The notes beneath the pieces are model-generated. The model did not search any database and was not told the origin of the DNA. It saw only the letters and a program-made list of their open reading frames with translations. Positions 28,202 through 38,187 of a stretch of 64,000 nt of DNA are shown here, piece by piece. Where the stretch lies: NCBI RefSeq assembly GCF_003987015.1, contig NZ_PIPQ01000001.1, positions 558,001 through 622,000 of the forward strand, given 5' to 3'. The stretch comes from Aliidiomarina taiwanensis. Lineage in GTDB: Bacteria; Pseudomonadota; Gammaproteobacteria; Enterobacterales; Alteromonadaceae. Each line of letters starts with the position of its first letter. Position 1 is the stretch's first letter. A program made the position numbers and the translations under genes.

Positions 28202-29086
28202 TTAGGGCTTAAACCGCTCGGCGCGGTATTCTAGCCATTGTTTTAGCGCGACCATGCCCAGCTCTCGTTCGTCGTCTTTGCGGGTAATAATGGACAAGGG
28301 CAGTTTTACATCGAGCGACGCATGCTGGTGTAGTGGGGTGCTTTGAGTAATGGCTTTATAGAGCAGGGGTAAAATAACCACAGCCTGCTGTGCCGCTGCA
28401 AGGGTGGCTGCCATCAGCGAGCTTTGGGCATGGGCTTGGCGCTCAATAGGTAACGCCGTTTGCTTTTTTATATTGCTTGGCAGGGGTTGGTGGGCCACAC
28501 GAATCAGCTCTTGGCTCTGCTTTACTGACTCATCATTAGCAATATAGGCTGCTGTTGGCAGTGTCAATAATGTTTGGCAAACCAACTGTTTTTGTTTGCT
28601 CTGGCCAAGCACAATTAAAGCGTCCACTTCATTACGTAAAAGTAGGCCATTTAAGCTTTCTTCATTGCTACGATCCATATACTCTTGCACTTGTACAAAG
28701 CGCAAGTCGAGGTGTGGGTAAAGCTGCTGGAACTCCTCTAACTTTGGGGCCAACCACTGGCTATAAATTTCATGGCTAATGCCAATACTTATTTCTCGCC
28801 GCGCTTGTTCACCTTCATTAATGGTATAAGTCACGATGCGCTCGAGCTGGCGAAACACGCGGTGCAGTTCGGGAGCCAAGGCTTGGCCTGCGGCAGTCAG
28901 GGCATGCACGCGGTTGTCACGCTGTATAAGCTTAACGCCGAGTTGTTTTTCTAAGGTGGTTAACTGCCTGCTCACTGCTGACTGGGTTACTCCAAGTTCA
29001 GCAGCGGCTTGCTTGAAGCTCTGCAAGCGGGCAACAGACTCAAATACACGCAGTGCATTGAGTGAAGGAAATTCTGATTTATTCAT
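28202..29086 (-). CDS. LysR-family transcriptional regulator (GcvA-like)
   Basis: A 294-residue regulator with an N-terminal winged helix-turn-helix (about residues 7-65, SFKQAAAELGVTQSAVSRQLTTLEKQLG) and a substrate-binding domain starting near 95. The N terminus FPSLNALRVFESVARL is typical of the GcvA/AmpR branch. It is divergent from a LysE-family exporter over about 107 bp, so the exporter is a likely target. The inducer cannot be told from sequence. The GTTGxT-rich gap has no confident operator. Confidence 0.88.
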   Translation of the reverse strand: MNKSEFPSLNALRVFESVARLQSFKQAAAELGVTQSAVSRQLTTLEKQLGVKLIQRDNRVHALTAAGQALAPELHRVFRQLERIVTYTINEGEQARREISIGISHEIYSQWLAPKLEEFQQLYPHLDLRFVQVQEYMDRSNEESLNGLLLRNEVDALIVLGQSKQKQLVCQTLLTLPTAAYIANDESVKQSQELIRVAHQPLPSNIKKQTALPIERQAHAQSSLMAATLAAAQQAVVILPLLYKAITQSTPLHQHASLDVKLPLSIITRKDDERELGMVALKQWLEYRAERFKP

Positions 29087-29193
29087 AAAAAGGCCCTGCT
29101 GTGACTGTGTCTGCTAGTAGGTGAGGTTATCTTAGCATTACATTTTGTCATGGTGAAGGTGTGTGCTTAATATAAGGAGAATAAGGCAACCGC

Positions 29194-29865
29194 ATGCTTC
29201 ATACACTATTAAATTCCCCCTATTGGATTGAGTTTACGGCTTTGGCCGTAGCCCATTTAGTTGCCGTTGCTAGCCCTGGTCCCGACTTTGCGGTGGTCAG
29301 CCGCTACAGTGTTCGATGTGGGGCACGTATTGGGGTATGGGTTAGCTTAGGTATTGCTCTGGGTATTCTGATTCATGTGACCTATTCCGTGTTAGGGCTG
29401 GCGCTTGTTGTGCAAGCTACGCCCATTCTTTATGGTGGTTTGTTATTGGTTGCTGCAGGCTATTTTCTTTGGTTAGCCAGCATTTTGCTGCGCGCTAAAA
29501 AGTCTCAAGAAGCCATGCCCACTACCCAGCAGTCAGCTCAGACCCAAGCACCGAGTGTCCCACGTGCCATTGGTTTAGGTTTTTTAACCAATGGTTTAAA
29601 TATGAAAGCCACTATGTTTTTCTTGGCGCTGTTTACCTCCATTGTGTCTGTGGAAACGCCTTTAGTGGTGAAGTCTCTGTACGGTGGGTATTTAGCAATG
29701 GCGACCTTTGTATGGTTTGCTGCCTTGTCGCTGCTGCTAGGTAAAACGCCATTACGTGGCTGGCTCTATGCTTATGGTCATTGGCTCGACCGGGTTATGG
29801 GGCTGATTGTGTTCATTTTGGCTATGCATCTGCTGTGGCAGTGGTATGCTTTAACTTTCTTATAA
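29194..29865 (+). CDS. LysE/RhtB-family amino-acid exporter
   Basis: A 223-residue membrane protein with six predicted helices and the RhtB-type N-terminal motif VAVASPGPDFAVVSRYS (about residues 22-38), plus LGFLTNGLNMKATMFFLALF in the fourth helix, where most family members read NPKA. It should expel an amino acid or related metabolite. The central loop is Gln/Ala-rich. It is divergent from a LysR regulator and followed 19 bp later by a peptidase gene. Confidence 0.88.
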   Translation: MLHTLLNSPYWIEFTALAVAHLVAVASPGPDFAVVSRYSVRCGARIGVWVSLGIALGILIHVTYSVLGLALVVQATPILYGGLLLVAAGYFLWLASILLRAKKSQEAMPTTQQSAQTQAPSVPRAIGLGFLTNGLNMKATMFFLALFTSIVSVETPLVVKSLYGGYLAMATFVWFAALSLLLGKTPLRGWLYAYGHWLDRVMGLIVFILAMHLLWQWYALTFL

Positions 29866-29884
29866 ACGCAAGGAGCTTTCTTCT

Positions 29885-30724
29885 ATGTTTCGTGTTTCAT
29901 GTCGCACCTGGCGCGTGCTTATGTGTGTGCTGGTGGTTGCCGCCTTTTGGGGGCGAGTGTATGCCGCAGATATGGCACCAACACTGCAAGGTCATTTTGA
30001 ACAAGGGGGCATAGTATTCGGGCACACAAACCCAAGTACCCGCGTGCAACTCAATGGGGAGCCTGTGCAGGTAAGTACAAACGGCCACTTTGTGTTTGGC
30101 TTTGGTCGCGATGAAACCGGTCCAGTGGAGCTGAAGCTGACTGCAAGTTCGGGCGAGGTGTGGCAACAAAGCTACCCCATTGCTAGCCGAACCTTCGATA
30201 TACAGCGCATTGACGGCTTACCGAAGCGTACCGTCACCCCCGACCCTGAAGTGGTTGCCGAAATTCGGAAAAACAATGAAGAAGTGTGGATTGCACGTCA
30301 ACATCGTACGGAGCGGGAAGACTTTGCCAATGGTTTTATTTGGCCTGCAGAAGGGCGTATATCCGGCGTGTATGGGAGTCAGCGGGTTTTAAATGGTAAC
30401 CCGCGAACACCCCACTATGGTTTAGACGTGGCAGCCCCTACGGGGACTCCTGTGGTGGCACCAGCGGGCGGTATTGTGCGTTTGGCACACCCAGACATGG
30501 TGCTTTCTGGGGGCACCATGATCATTGATCACGGTTATGGGTTTTTCTCTACCTTCTTGCACTTAAGCGCCATGCATGTGGAAGTCGGGCAAGAAGTGAA
30601 GCAGGGGGAAGTAGTGGCTGAAATAGGCGCTACAGGCCGTGCTACGGGTCCACACTTGGACTGGCGTATTAATTGGGGCAATGTGCGCCTCGACCCCCAA
30701 TACTTGGTGCCGAAGCGCAACTAA
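29885..30724 (+). CDS. Periplasmic M23-family (LytM) metallopeptidase
   Basis: A 279-residue exported protein with a signal peptide (about 1-28, ending VYAAD), a beta-rich N-terminal domain and a LytM peptidase domain from about 150. The zinc-site pattern is intact: HYGLDVAAP (His and Asp), then HLSAMH and the HLDWRINW end with the last zinc-binding His. It likely cleaves peptide cross-links in murein. The start has AGGAG upstream. It follows the exporter gene by 19 bp and may share its transcript; a functional link is not obvious. Confidence 0.9.
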   Translation: MFRVSCRTWRVLMCVLVVAAFWGRVYAADMAPTLQGHFEQGGIVFGHTNPSTRVQLNGEPVQVSTNGHFVFGFGRDETGPVELKLTASSGEVWQQSYPIASRTFDIQRIDGLPKRTVTPDPEVVAEIRKNNEEVWIARQHRTEREDFANGFIWPAEGRISGVYGSQRVLNGNPRTPHYGLDVAAPTGTPVVAPAGGIVRLAHPDMVLSGGTMIIDHGYGFFSTFLHLSAMHVEVGQEVKQGEVVAEIGATGRATGPHLDWRINWGNVRLDPQYLVPKRN

Positions 30725-30743
30725 CCGTGTAAAACGTGCGGGG

Positions 30744-32513
30744 TTAGTTTGGCTGCCAAGGGAAGCGAGCAGGGTCGGCAAGGGTTAGCTGAACCTGCTC
30801 TGGCACAGGCGCCTGCCAAGTTAATTGGCTATGGTGCAGTTGGGCATCACGAAAAAAGTGTATTGACACAGTGTCGCCAGGTTGAAACCTCTGTTGGGCT
30901 AGTTTTAAACTTTTTTCAGTGGCATGTAAGCCGTCAAGGGCAATCAGGGTGTCGCCAGCGCTCAAGCCTGCGAAAGCGGCCGCACTGCCTTCCATAACTC
31001 GCTGTACGTTAAACCCTTGTGGGCATGCTTGCAGCCCAGCTCCCAGTTCAACCTGTGGCAGCTCACCTTGTGTTCGCATGTGTTGGCTGATCGGGTCGAA
31101 AGGGCTGAACTCGGCCTGCACACCTAGTTCAGCTAAGAGGGCTTGCCAGGGCAACGGTTTTGTACTGTATAAGGCTGCTTCGAGAAATGCGGTAATGTCC
31201 GCATGTTGCTCCGGGTTACAAACAGCAAGTAACTCCTCCTGGCTGGTCCCTAAGCCGGTTACACCATAAGTTGCCCACACGTTGTGCATGACAGTGTCTA
31301 AGCTGTGAAGTCCGGCGCTGGTTTTGCGTAATAATAAGTCTAAACACGCGGCGACCACGGCACCTTTGGCATAGTAACTGGAAATAGCATTGACCGCGTT
31401 TTCATTTTGCTGATAGAAGGTCGTCCAAGCGAGCTGGCTCGACTCCACTAAGTTTTGCCGGCGTGGGCCTTGCCCTCGTAAGCCGCGACTTATGGTGCTT
31501 TCAAGTCGCTTTAAATACGCCTCAGCGCTTATACAACCCGCCCGGTAAACCATCAGGTCGTCATAAAACGAAGTAACCCCCTCATAAAACCACAGCTGCT
31601 CAGTATAGCTTTCTTGGTCTAGCTGATAAGGTAAGAAGCTTTTCGGCTTTAAGCGTTTTATATTCCAGTTGTGAAAATACTCATGGCTACATAAGGAAAG
31701 AAACTCCACATAGGCGTCTCGGGGCGCTTCTGCAGAGCCGTATTCAAGGGCATCACGTGGGCACATCAGGGCCGTGCTATTCCTATGCTCAAGCCCACCA
31801 AACCCATTGTCTGTCACTATCGTTAAGAAGAGGTAATGGTCGAAGTCGGGCGCACCGCCAAATAAAGTGTGCTGGGCCTCGCAAATTTTCGTTAAATCTT
31901 CCGCCAGCTTTGCTTGGCTGGCGTAATGTTTGCCCACCAGAACAAGCTCATGGGGAATGCCGCTGGCGTGAAAAGAAATGCGGGAGAGTTCACCGAGCAA
32001 AAACGGGTAGTCAATCAGTGCATCGTAATTTTCCGCTTGGTAGCTGCCAAAACCATTGTGATCGACTGAAGCGACGGGCATACCGGTAGCTACCTGCCAC
32101 TGAGTTAGGGCAGGGTCTAAAGGTGGCACAAGGGTTACTTGGTGTGGCTGCTGGCTTTGACCTAGAACCTCTAAGCACAAACTGGTGCCATTAAAAAAGC
32201 CATAGTGAAGGTCCAGATAGGCGGCCCGTATGGAGGCGTCGTAAGCATACACCCGGTATCGAACGGTCACTGGACCTTCAGTCGGGGCTAATTGCCAGGT
32301 GCTTTTATCTGGTCGGATGTATTCAAGCGCACCAGACGAGCTACTAGCCTCAAAGCTAACAATATGTTTGGCAAAGTCACGTATCATATAGCTTCCGGGT
32401 ATCCAGGCAGGCAACCGCAAAACTTGCCCATCGGGGTCAGGCTGCTCGAAGGAAAGACTCACGTCAAAGTAATGATGATGAGGCGAAGCAAGGTCAATAC
32501 GTACTGCAATCAT
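30744..32513 (-). CDS. M61-family glycyl aminopeptidase with PDZ domain
   Basis: A 589-residue peptidase of the M61 family. It has a beta-sandwich N-terminal domain (DLASPHHHYFDVSLSF, AWIPGSYMIRDFAKH), a catalytic domain with zinc motif HEYFHNWNIKRL (about residues 275-286) and the third ligand Glu in WFYEGVTSFY, and a C-terminal PDZ domain near 495-560 (AFAGLSAGDTLIALDG). No signal peptide is seen, so it is probably cytosolic. I start at ATG 32513 because AAGGAG lies about 7 nt upstream; nine in-frame residues further upstream are less likely. It is convergent with the M23 gene. Confidence 0.92.
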   Translation of the reverse strand: MIAVRIDLASPHHHYFDVSLSFEQPDPDGQVLRLPAWIPGSYMIRDFAKHIVSFEASSSSGALEYIRPDKSTWQLAPTEGPVTVRYRVYAYDASIRAAYLDLHYGFFNGTSLCLEVLGQSQQPHQVTLVPPLDPALTQWQVATGMPVASVDHNGFGSYQAENYDALIDYPFLLGELSRISFHASGIPHELVLVGKHYASQAKLAEDLTKICEAQHTLFGGAPDFDHYLFLTIVTDNGFGGLEHRNSTALMCPRDALEYGSAEAPRDAYVEFLSLCSHEYFHNWNIKRLKPKSFLPYQLDQESYTEQLWFYEGVTSFYDDLMVYRAGCISAEAYLKRLESTISRGLRGQGPRRQNLVESSQLAWTTFYQQNENAVNAISSYYAKGAVVAACLDLLLRKTSAGLHSLDTVMHNVWATYGVTGLGTSQEELLAVCNPEQHADITAFLEAALYSTKPLPWQALLAELGVQAEFSPFDPISQHMRTQGELPQVELGAGLQACPQGFNVQRVMEGSAAAFAGLSAGDTLIALDGLHATEKSLKLAQQRFQPGDTVSIHFFRDAQLHHSQLTWQAPVPEQVQLTLADPARFPWQPN

Positions 32514-32654
32514 AAAATACTCCTTAAAAACAATGGGCATACCATAGCATGGGGCTGACTGCGACAGAACAGCCTAAACAAACGATAAAGAACATCGCTA
32601 AACCTGGGGCTACTTAGTTACAATATTGCAACATTCACAGTAAGGCTTATTCAT

Positions 32655-33722
32655 TTGAACTGGCGCGTTATTTTAGAAGACAGAAACAAAATGTTTTGGG
32701 CTCTCCAAATTATGGGGTGGCTCGGCTATGCATTTGTTCAATACATTGGCTCGCTTATACAAGAAATGCGCAGTATCTATGTACTTATTATCTTGCTTGG
32801 GGCCTATGGTGGGTTTCTTATTACGATACCCATGCGCTATTTTTATCGAAAAATTTGGAATGCGCCGCCGCTGCTGCTGATTATCGTGGTGTTGGCATGC
32901 TCTTACGTGGCGGCTGCAATTTGGGCGGTCATTGACAACGCGACCCATTGGGAAATTTACAAATTCGGCTACCGCCCATATAACTGGCTGTTCTACTTAA
33001 AGCACAGCGTGGTGAAGTTCTACATTATGATGTCGTGGAGTGGCTTGTACTTTGTCATTAAGTACTATCAGCTACTGCAAGACGAGAAGCAAAAAGCTTT
33101 GCAAGCCGTGTCGATGGCGCACCAGTCTCAGCTAAAAATGCTGCGGTACCAGTTAAACCCGCATTTCTTATTCAACACCTTGAATGCTATTTCAACGCTT
33201 ATTTTGGTGAATGAAAACAAAACAGCCAACGGCATGGTGTCGAAGCTGAGTGAGTTTTTACGCTTTTCTTTAGACAACGACCCCATTAAACGTATTTCAT
33301 TGGCCCGTGAAATCGACGCCATGATGCTGTATTTAGATATTGAAAAACTGCGCTTTGCTGAGCGTTTGCATGTCACGATTGACATAACACCTGAAGCAGA
33401 GCGAGCTTTGGTGCCCAGCATGATCTTGCAGCCACTGATTGAGAATTCCATAAAATATGCGGTGGCAAAGCTGGAAGACCAGGGCATAATTGAAGTGCAT
33501 GGTCGGGTGCACAAGCAGCGGTTGTATCTCGAAGTAAGAGACAATGGGCCCGCAGCTTACAGCCCAGAAACAGTCCGGCAAAACGAACGTGGTGTGGGCC
33601 TAAAAAATACCGAAGAGCGTCTTCGAGCCTTGTATGGAAAGCATTACTCCTTTAATCTGTCTAGTAACAACCCCACAGGTTGTGTCGTAGAAATAGTAAT
33701 TCCTTGGCAGTTAGCAGAGTAA
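32655..33722 (+). CDS. LytS-type sensor histidine kinase
   Basis: A 355-residue membrane kinase of the His_kinase (PF06580) and HATPase type. Four membrane helices occupy about residues 15-140, then a short coiled linker, the phosphoacceptor region QLKMLRYQLNPHFLFNTLNA with the conserved His, and an ATPase domain with N-box LQPLIENSIKYAV and GVGLKNTEERL. Its partner is the LytTR regulator 1 bp downstream. The start is TTG at 32655 with AAGG 9 nt upstream. The ATG at 32691 is an alternative and would drop 12 residues. Confidence 0.88.
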   Translation: MNWRVILEDRNKMFWALQIMGWLGYAFVQYIGSLIQEMRSIYVLIILLGAYGGFLITIPMRYFYRKIWNAPPLLLIIVVLACSYVAAAIWAVIDNATHWEIYKFGYRPYNWLFYLKHSVVKFYIMMSWSGLYFVIKYYQLLQDEKQKALQAVSMAHQSQLKMLRYQLNPHFLFNTLNAISTLILVNENKTANGMVSKLSEFLRFSLDNDPIKRISLAREIDAMMLYLDIEKLRFAERLHVTIDITPEAERALVPSMILQPLIENSIKYAVAKLEDQGIIEVHGRVHKQRLYLEVRDNGPAAYSPETVRQNERGVGLKNTEERLRALYGKHYSFNLSSNNPTGCVVEIVIPWQLAE

Positions 33723-33723
33723 A

Positions 33724-34554
33724 ATGACCCAAACAATACGTACGTTAATCGTTGACGATGAACCACTCGCTCGTAAAGGCCTTCTGGTTCGTTTGTCTGA
33801 ATTCCCTAATATTGAAGTTGTCGGTGAAGCCAGTAGTGGCCGAGAAGCGGTGACACTCATTGCGTCACTGAAACCTGACTTAGTATTTCTGGACATTCAA
33901 ATGCCCGGCTGGAATGGCTTCGATGTGTTAAAAGAACTGAAGTCCACAGCAGAACACATGCCCTTTGTGGTGTTTGTTACAGCCTATGATCAATATGCTA
34001 TTCGAGCCTTTGAAGTGCGTGCCCTCGACTACTTATTAAAACCAGTAGATGATGCGCGTTTAAGCCAGGCCATTGAAAAAGTGTCCGCTGCAAATATGCC
34101 GGAATTGGAAAATGAACAGCAGCAAAAGCTGTTTCAGTTAGTCAGTGAAATGAGTGGGGCCGACTGTGAAGAAATTTTAAAGCACCTAGCAGAAGGCGGC
34201 GAGCTAACCAACACCAGCCAATACCCAGAACATATCGCCATTAAAGACAGTGGTGAAATTACCCGTGTGGCCATTAATGCCATTGAGTGGGTAGAAGCCG
34301 CAGGCGACTATATGTGTATTTACACAGGCACAGAAACTCACATTTTACGCCGGACCATGAAAGAGCTTGAACAGGAGCTGAACCCACGCTTATTCCAACG
34401 CATTCACCGCTCGGCTATTGTGAACTTAGAGCAAGTGACCAAACTGTGTAGTAGGCAAAATGGCGAATACCATATTGTGCTGAATAACGGTAAAGAACTG
34501 AAAGTAAGCCGTTCGTACAAAGACAGAATTAAACAGCTAGTATTGGGCAGCTAA
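33724..34554 (+). CDS. LytTR-family response regulator
   Basis: A 276-residue regulator with an intact receiver: acidic pair in IVDDEP (about 10-12), phosphoacceptor Asp in FLDIQMPG (about 58), and Lys in LLKPVDD. A linker of about 50 residues leads to a LytTR DNA-binding domain (about 172-270, IEWVEAAGDYMCIYT, RIHRSAIVNL, LKVSRSYKDRI). It is preceded by the cognate LytS-type kinase and followed by an inverted repeat near its stop. In other bacteria such pairs regulate murein hydrolases, nutrient sensing or pyruvate response; here the stimulus is unknown. Confidence 0.92.
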   Translation: MTQTIRTLIVDDEPLARKGLLVRLSEFPNIEVVGEASSGREAVTLIASLKPDLVFLDIQMPGWNGFDVLKELKSTAEHMPFVVFVTAYDQYAIRAFEVRALDYLLKPVDDARLSQAIEKVSAANMPELENEQQQKLFQLVSEMSGADCEEILKHLAEGGELTNTSQYPEHIAIKDSGEITRVAINAIEWVEAAGDYMCIYTGTETHILRRTMKELEQELNPRLFQRIHRSAIVNLEQVTKLCSRQNGEYHIVLNNGKELKVSRSYKDRIKQLVLGS

Positions 34555-34578
34555 CCAAATAACGCGGCTGCTGCCCAA
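34543..34578. other. Inverted repeat spanning the lytTR stop codon
   Basis: A 9-bp perfect repeat (34543-34551 TTGGGCAGC with 34570-34578 GCTGCCCAA) with an 18-nt loop, between the convergent regulator and pykA genes. It may end one or both transcripts, though there is no T run. Confidence 0.35.
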
Positions 34579-34588
34579 GAAGCCCTGC

Positions 34589-36022
34589 TTACACCACCAT
34601 GATTTTCGTGGTGTTGCTGGCGCCTACGGTTTCCATAATGTCGCCGTGTGTGACAATAACAAATTCACCCGACTTCACATGACCTAAGCGATGAAGCAGC
34701 TTAATAGCGCTGCGCAGCGCGTATTCTGTTTCCTCTGTGGTTGAGTCGAAGTAAATAGGGTACACGCCACGGTAAAGTGCAGCTTTCGCCAAACTGCGTG
34801 GATGACGAGACAAAGCAAACACAGGCAGTATGGTGTTAATACGCGACATGAGGCGTGCTGTTTGCCCAGACTCTGTGAGAGCGAGAATAGCAGACACACC
34901 TTCTAGGTTATTCGCCGTATGCATGGCCGCCATGGCATTGGCTTCTGAGACGGAGCTGGTTTTGCCCACACAGGCATCGATAACACGCTGAGCCGGGTAC
35001 TCTTCTGCACCAATACAAATGTCGCTCATATGCTGCACGGTTTCAACGGGGAACTGGCCTGCAGCGGTTTCGGCAGAGAGCATTACAGCGTCGGTGCCAT
35101 CTAACACGGCGTTTGCCACGTCCATAACTTCGGCACGGGTTGGCATGCTGTTTTCAATCATCGACTCCATCATTTGCGTGGCGGTAATAACCACACGCTG
35201 CAATTCACGTGAACGCTCGATAATACGCTTTTGCTTACCCACTAAGTGGGCGTCGCCAATTTCAACCCCTAAGTCACCCCGAGCGACCATAACAGCGTCG
35301 GAGGCAAGGATAATGTCATCTAAAGCCTCGTCTGTGGCGACACTTTCAGCACGTTCGATTTTGGCGCAAATAGCCCCGTCGCAACCGGCTTCATTTAAAA
35401 GGGCACGGGCACGATTTAGGTCGTCGCTACTGCGGGGGAACGAAACCGCTAAATAGTCCACTTGAATGTCTGCTGCGGTTTTAATGTCGGCCAAGTCTTT
35501 TTCGGTCAAGGCGTCGGCAGACAAACCACCGCCTAAGCGGTTAATGCCTTTGTTGTTCGATAATACACCCCCAATGACCACAGTGGTGACAACTTTAGTG
35601 TCGTTCACATGGCTTACTTCTAACCGCAAGCGCCCGTCGTCTAACAGCAAAACATCGCCAGGGGACACTTCCTCAGGCAGGGTTTTATAGTCAAGGCCAA
35701 CGACACTTGCGTCACCTGCGTCGCTAGGGTGTGCCGAGTTCAAGGTAAATGTTTGTCCTTCGGTTAATGTCACTTGGCCTTCGGCAAAACGCGCGACGCG
35801 TATTTTAGGGCCTTGTAAGTCACCTAAAACACCCACATAAACACCTAGCTCCTTGGCTATACGTCGCACATCCTGTGCTCGGCGAGCGTGATCTTTCGCT
35901 TCTCCGTGAGAAAAGTTTAGGCGAACTACGTTTGCTCCCGCTTTGATCAGCTCCCGTAAAACACCGGGTTTATCTGTGGCGGGGCCCAGAGTGGTAACAA
36001 TTTTTGTACGACGCAGCATCAT
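34589..36022 (-). CDS. pykA: Pyruvate kinase (PykA type)
   Basis: A 477-residue enzyme converting phosphoenolpyruvate and ADP to pyruvate and ATP. It has [17 protein letters not shown] at the N terminus, the substrate-lobe motif [20 protein letters not shown], the active-site stretch [11 protein letters not shown] with the catalytic Lys, and the [30 protein letters not shown] block. It is closer to E. coli PykA (AMP-activated) than to PykF by order of conserved blocks and length. It is divergent from msrB over about 96 bp. Confidence 0.96.
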   Translation of the reverse strand: MMLRRTKIVTTLGPATDKPGVLRELIKAGANVVRLNFSHGEAKDHARRAQDVRRIAKELGVYVGVLGDLQGPKIRVARFAEGQVTLTEGQTFTLNSAHPSDAGDASVVGLDYKTLPEEVSPGDVLLLDDGRLRLEVSHVNDTKVVTTVVIGGVLSNNKGINRLGGGLSADALTEKDLADIKTAADIQVDYLAVSFPRSSDDLNRARALLNEAGCDGAICAKIERAESVATDEALDDIILASDAVMVARGDLGVEIGDAHLVGKQKRIIERSRELQRVVITATQMMESMIENSMPTRAEVMDVANAVLDGTDAVMLSAETAAGQFPVETVQHMSDICIGAEEYPAQRVIDACVGKTSSVSEANAMAAMHTANNLEGVSAILALTESGQTARLMSRINTILPVFALSRHPRSLAKAALYRGVYPIYFDSTTEETEYALRSAIKLLHRLGHVKSGEFVIVTHGDIMETVGASNTTKIMVV

Positions 36023-36050
36023 TATTGCAAGTCCTATTGTGGTGTATAAT
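36023..36050 (+). promoter_or_regulatory. Candidate msrB promoter
   Basis: A perfect TATAAT (36045-36050) with a weak -35 (TATTGC, 36023-36028; 16-nt spacer). Transcription would begin near 36057 and give a leader of about 60 nt before the msrB start. Confidence 0.4.
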
Positions 36051-36118
36051 AGTATGCTTCATTCTACCATAGTAAGCGCCTGAATGTACGAGCATTACAT
36101 AGGTGAAGGAGGAAAATG

Positions 36119-36511
36119 ATGGTTAAGAAAACCGACCAAGAGTGGCAACAAGTATTAACTCCAGAGCAATACTATGTTTTACGCCAACAGGGGACAGAGC
36201 GCCCTTTTAGTGGTGCCTTATTAAATGAAACACGAGCAGGGCGGTATGTTTGTGCTGGTTGTGGGGCGCATTTGTTCGACAGTCAGACCAAGTTCGACGC
36301 CCATTGTGGTTGGCCCAGCTTTTATGCCCAAGCGGCAGGTAAGAACGTGACCTACCGTGAAGACACCAGCCACGGCATGCGCCGCACAGAAGTGCTTTGC
36401 GCCCATTGCGAGGGTCATCTTGGCCATGTGTTTGAAGACGGGCCTGCACCGACAGGGCAGCGCTACTGCATAAATTCAGTGGCGATCGAGTTTGTGCCAA
36501 GCGCAGAATAA
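36119..36511 (+). CDS. msrB: Peptide-methionine (R)-S-oxide reductase MsrB
   Basis: A 130-residue enzyme reducing methionine R-sulfoxide in proteins. It carries two zinc-binding CxxC pairs (CAGC and CAHC), the core [15 protein letters not shown], and the C-terminal catalytic Cys in [12 protein letters not shown] strong AAGGAGG favours ATG 36119 (spacing 6) over the adjacent ATG at 36116 (spacing 3). It precedes the gap gene, as yeaA/msrB precedes gapA in E. coli. Confidence 0.95.
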   Translation: MVKKTDQEWQQVLTPEQYYVLRQQGTERPFSGALLNETRAGRYVCAGCGAHLFDSQTKFDAHCGWPSFYAQAAGKNVTYREDTSHGMRRTEVLCAHCEGHLGHVFEDGPAPTGQRYCINSVAIEFVPSAE

Positions 36512-36673
36512 AGGCGAACAGGCAAGAGTTGTATGGTAATGGTGGCTTACAGGCTGCGTTTTTAGTACAATAATGGGCGTTTTTCGCCCGGTTGTTGCGC
36601 AAAAGCACATAAAATAAGCCGCACACCGACAATCAACTATGATTTTGCTAAATACGTGGAAGGTTTAAAACCC

Positions 36674-38122
36674 ATGACTGACGTACAAAACGATACAACT
36701 CTTCACAGCTGGGAAGAGCGTCAAGAATTTGCTGAGTTAATGCAGCCGTTAATTGGTAAGTTATACCGCACCAAGGGTATAGAAGTAGTTGTCTATGGTC
36801 GCAGCTTAGTTGCAGGCTCTACCATCGACATTATCAAAGCTCACCGTTTAGTACGTCAACATGAAAGCGAAAAGCTCCGCTTACGCGAAAGTTTCCCGTT
36901 CCTTGAAGCCATGGCGGAAATGGACATTAGCAACTGCCGTATCGATTTAGGCAAAATTGCATTTGGCTATATTCACGGCCGTGACAAACAGGGCGACGAG
37001 TCGATTGCAGACTATTTGAGCCGTCAGCTGGCACCAGCAGCCGGTAAAAAAGAAGCCGACGAGCCACGCGACGTTGTTCTCTATGGCTTTGGTCGTATTG
37101 GTCGTTTACTTGCGCGTTTGCTTATCGAGCGCAACGGCCGCAACAGCAAGCTTCGCTTACGCGCTATTGTGGTGCGTGGTGGCCGTGACGGCGACCTAGA
37201 AAAGCGTGCCAGCCTATTGCGTCGCGACTCCATTCACGGTCCGTTCAATGGTTCTATTACGGTTGACCATGAAAACAAGTGCATTAAAGCCAACGGCACT
37301 CTTATTCAAGTGATCTACTCGAATGGCCCTGACCAAGTAGACTACACAGAGTACGGCATTCACGACGCCATTGTTGTAGACAACACAGGCATTTGGAGCG
37401 ACGAAGAAGGCCTCGGCTTACACTTGAAGTCGAAGGGCGTTTCCAAGGTGCTTTTAACTGCACCAGGTAAAGGCAACATTAAAAACATTGTGTACGGTGT
37501 GAACGACAAAGACATTAGCCCGGAAGACACTATTCTTTCAGCGGCAAGTTGCACCACCAACGCCATTACGCCTGTGTTAAAAGCTGTGAACGACCGCTAC
37601 GGTATTCGCAATGGTCATGTTGAAACAGTTCACGCTTACACCAACGACCAGAACCTTATTGATAACTACCACAAAGCTGACCGCCGCGGCCGCTCTGCAC
37701 CATTAAACATGGTACTTACGGTAACAGGTGCTGCTAAAGCTGTTTCAAAGGCGCTACCAGAACTTGAAGGTAAGTTAACCGGTAACGCCATTCGGGTTCC
37801 AACGCCAAACGTGTCCATGGCTATCATGAACCTGAACTTAAACGAGAGCAGCAACAAAGAAGAGCTAAACGAATTCTTGCGTGAAACAGCCTTGTTCTCA
37901 GAGCTGCAAAACCAAATTGACTACACAGCGTCGACTGAAATTGTTTCTTCCGACCTTGTAGGTAGCCGTTATGCCGGTATTGTCGACTCGCAAGCAACCA
38001 TTGTAGATGGCGACCGTGCGGTACTTTATGTGTGGTACGACAACGAATTTGGCTACAGCTGCCAGGTACTGCGTGTGGTACAAGATATGGCAGGACTGAA
38101 TGTATTAAGCCTTCCTGCGTGA
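36674..38122 (+). CDS. gap: Long-form glyceraldehyde-3-phosphate dehydrogenase
   Basis: A 482-residue GAPDH with an N-terminal extension of about 130 residues absent from classical GapA (about 330). The NAD site GFGRIGRLLARLL starts near 138. The catalytic Cys lies in AASCTTNAITP and the anion-binding residues in PLNMVLTVTGAAKA. The C terminus WYDNEFGYSCQVLRV is standard. This long form is known from Vibrio, Pseudomonas and Shewanella and is often annotated as a second GAPDH. I use ATG at 36674; the upstream GTG at 36656 is less likely. Confidence 0.94.
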   Translation: MTDVQNDTTLHSWEERQEFAELMQPLIGKLYRTKGIEVVVYGRSLVAGSTIDIIKAHRLVRQHESEKLRLRESFPFLEAMAEMDISNCRIDLGKIAFGYIHGRDKQGDESIADYLSRQLAPAAGKKEADEPRDVVLYGFGRIGRLLARLLIERNGRNSKLRLRAIVVRGGRDGDLEKRASLLRRDSIHGPFNGSITVDHENKCIKANGTLIQVIYSNGPDQVDYTEYGIHDAIVVDNTGIWSDEEGLGLHLKSKGVSKVLLTAPGKGNIKNIVYGVNDKDISPEDTILSAASCTTNAITPVLKAVNDRYGIRNGHVETVHAYTNDQNLIDNYHKADRRGRSAPLNMVLTVTGAAKAVSKALPELEGKLTGNAIRVPTPNVSMAIMNLNLNESSNKEELNEFLRETALFSELQNQIDYTASTEIVSSDLVGSRYAGIVDSQATIVDGDRAVLYVWYDNEFGYSCQVLRVVQDMAGLNVLSLPA

Positions 38123-38150
38123 GTAGGGTTTAGCACTCATATTTTTTATA

Positions 38151-38175
38151 AGCGCCTTCGGGCGCTTCTTTTTTT
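38151..38175 (+). terminator. Terminator after gap
   Basis: A compact hairpin AGCGCC-TTCG-GGCGCT (38151-38166) with a T-rich tail (to 38175). The peptidase gene ribosome-binding site begins directly after it, so the next gene is reached only by read-through or by a promoter inside this gap. Confidence 0.88.
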
Positions 38176-38187
38176 AAAGGAATTCGT

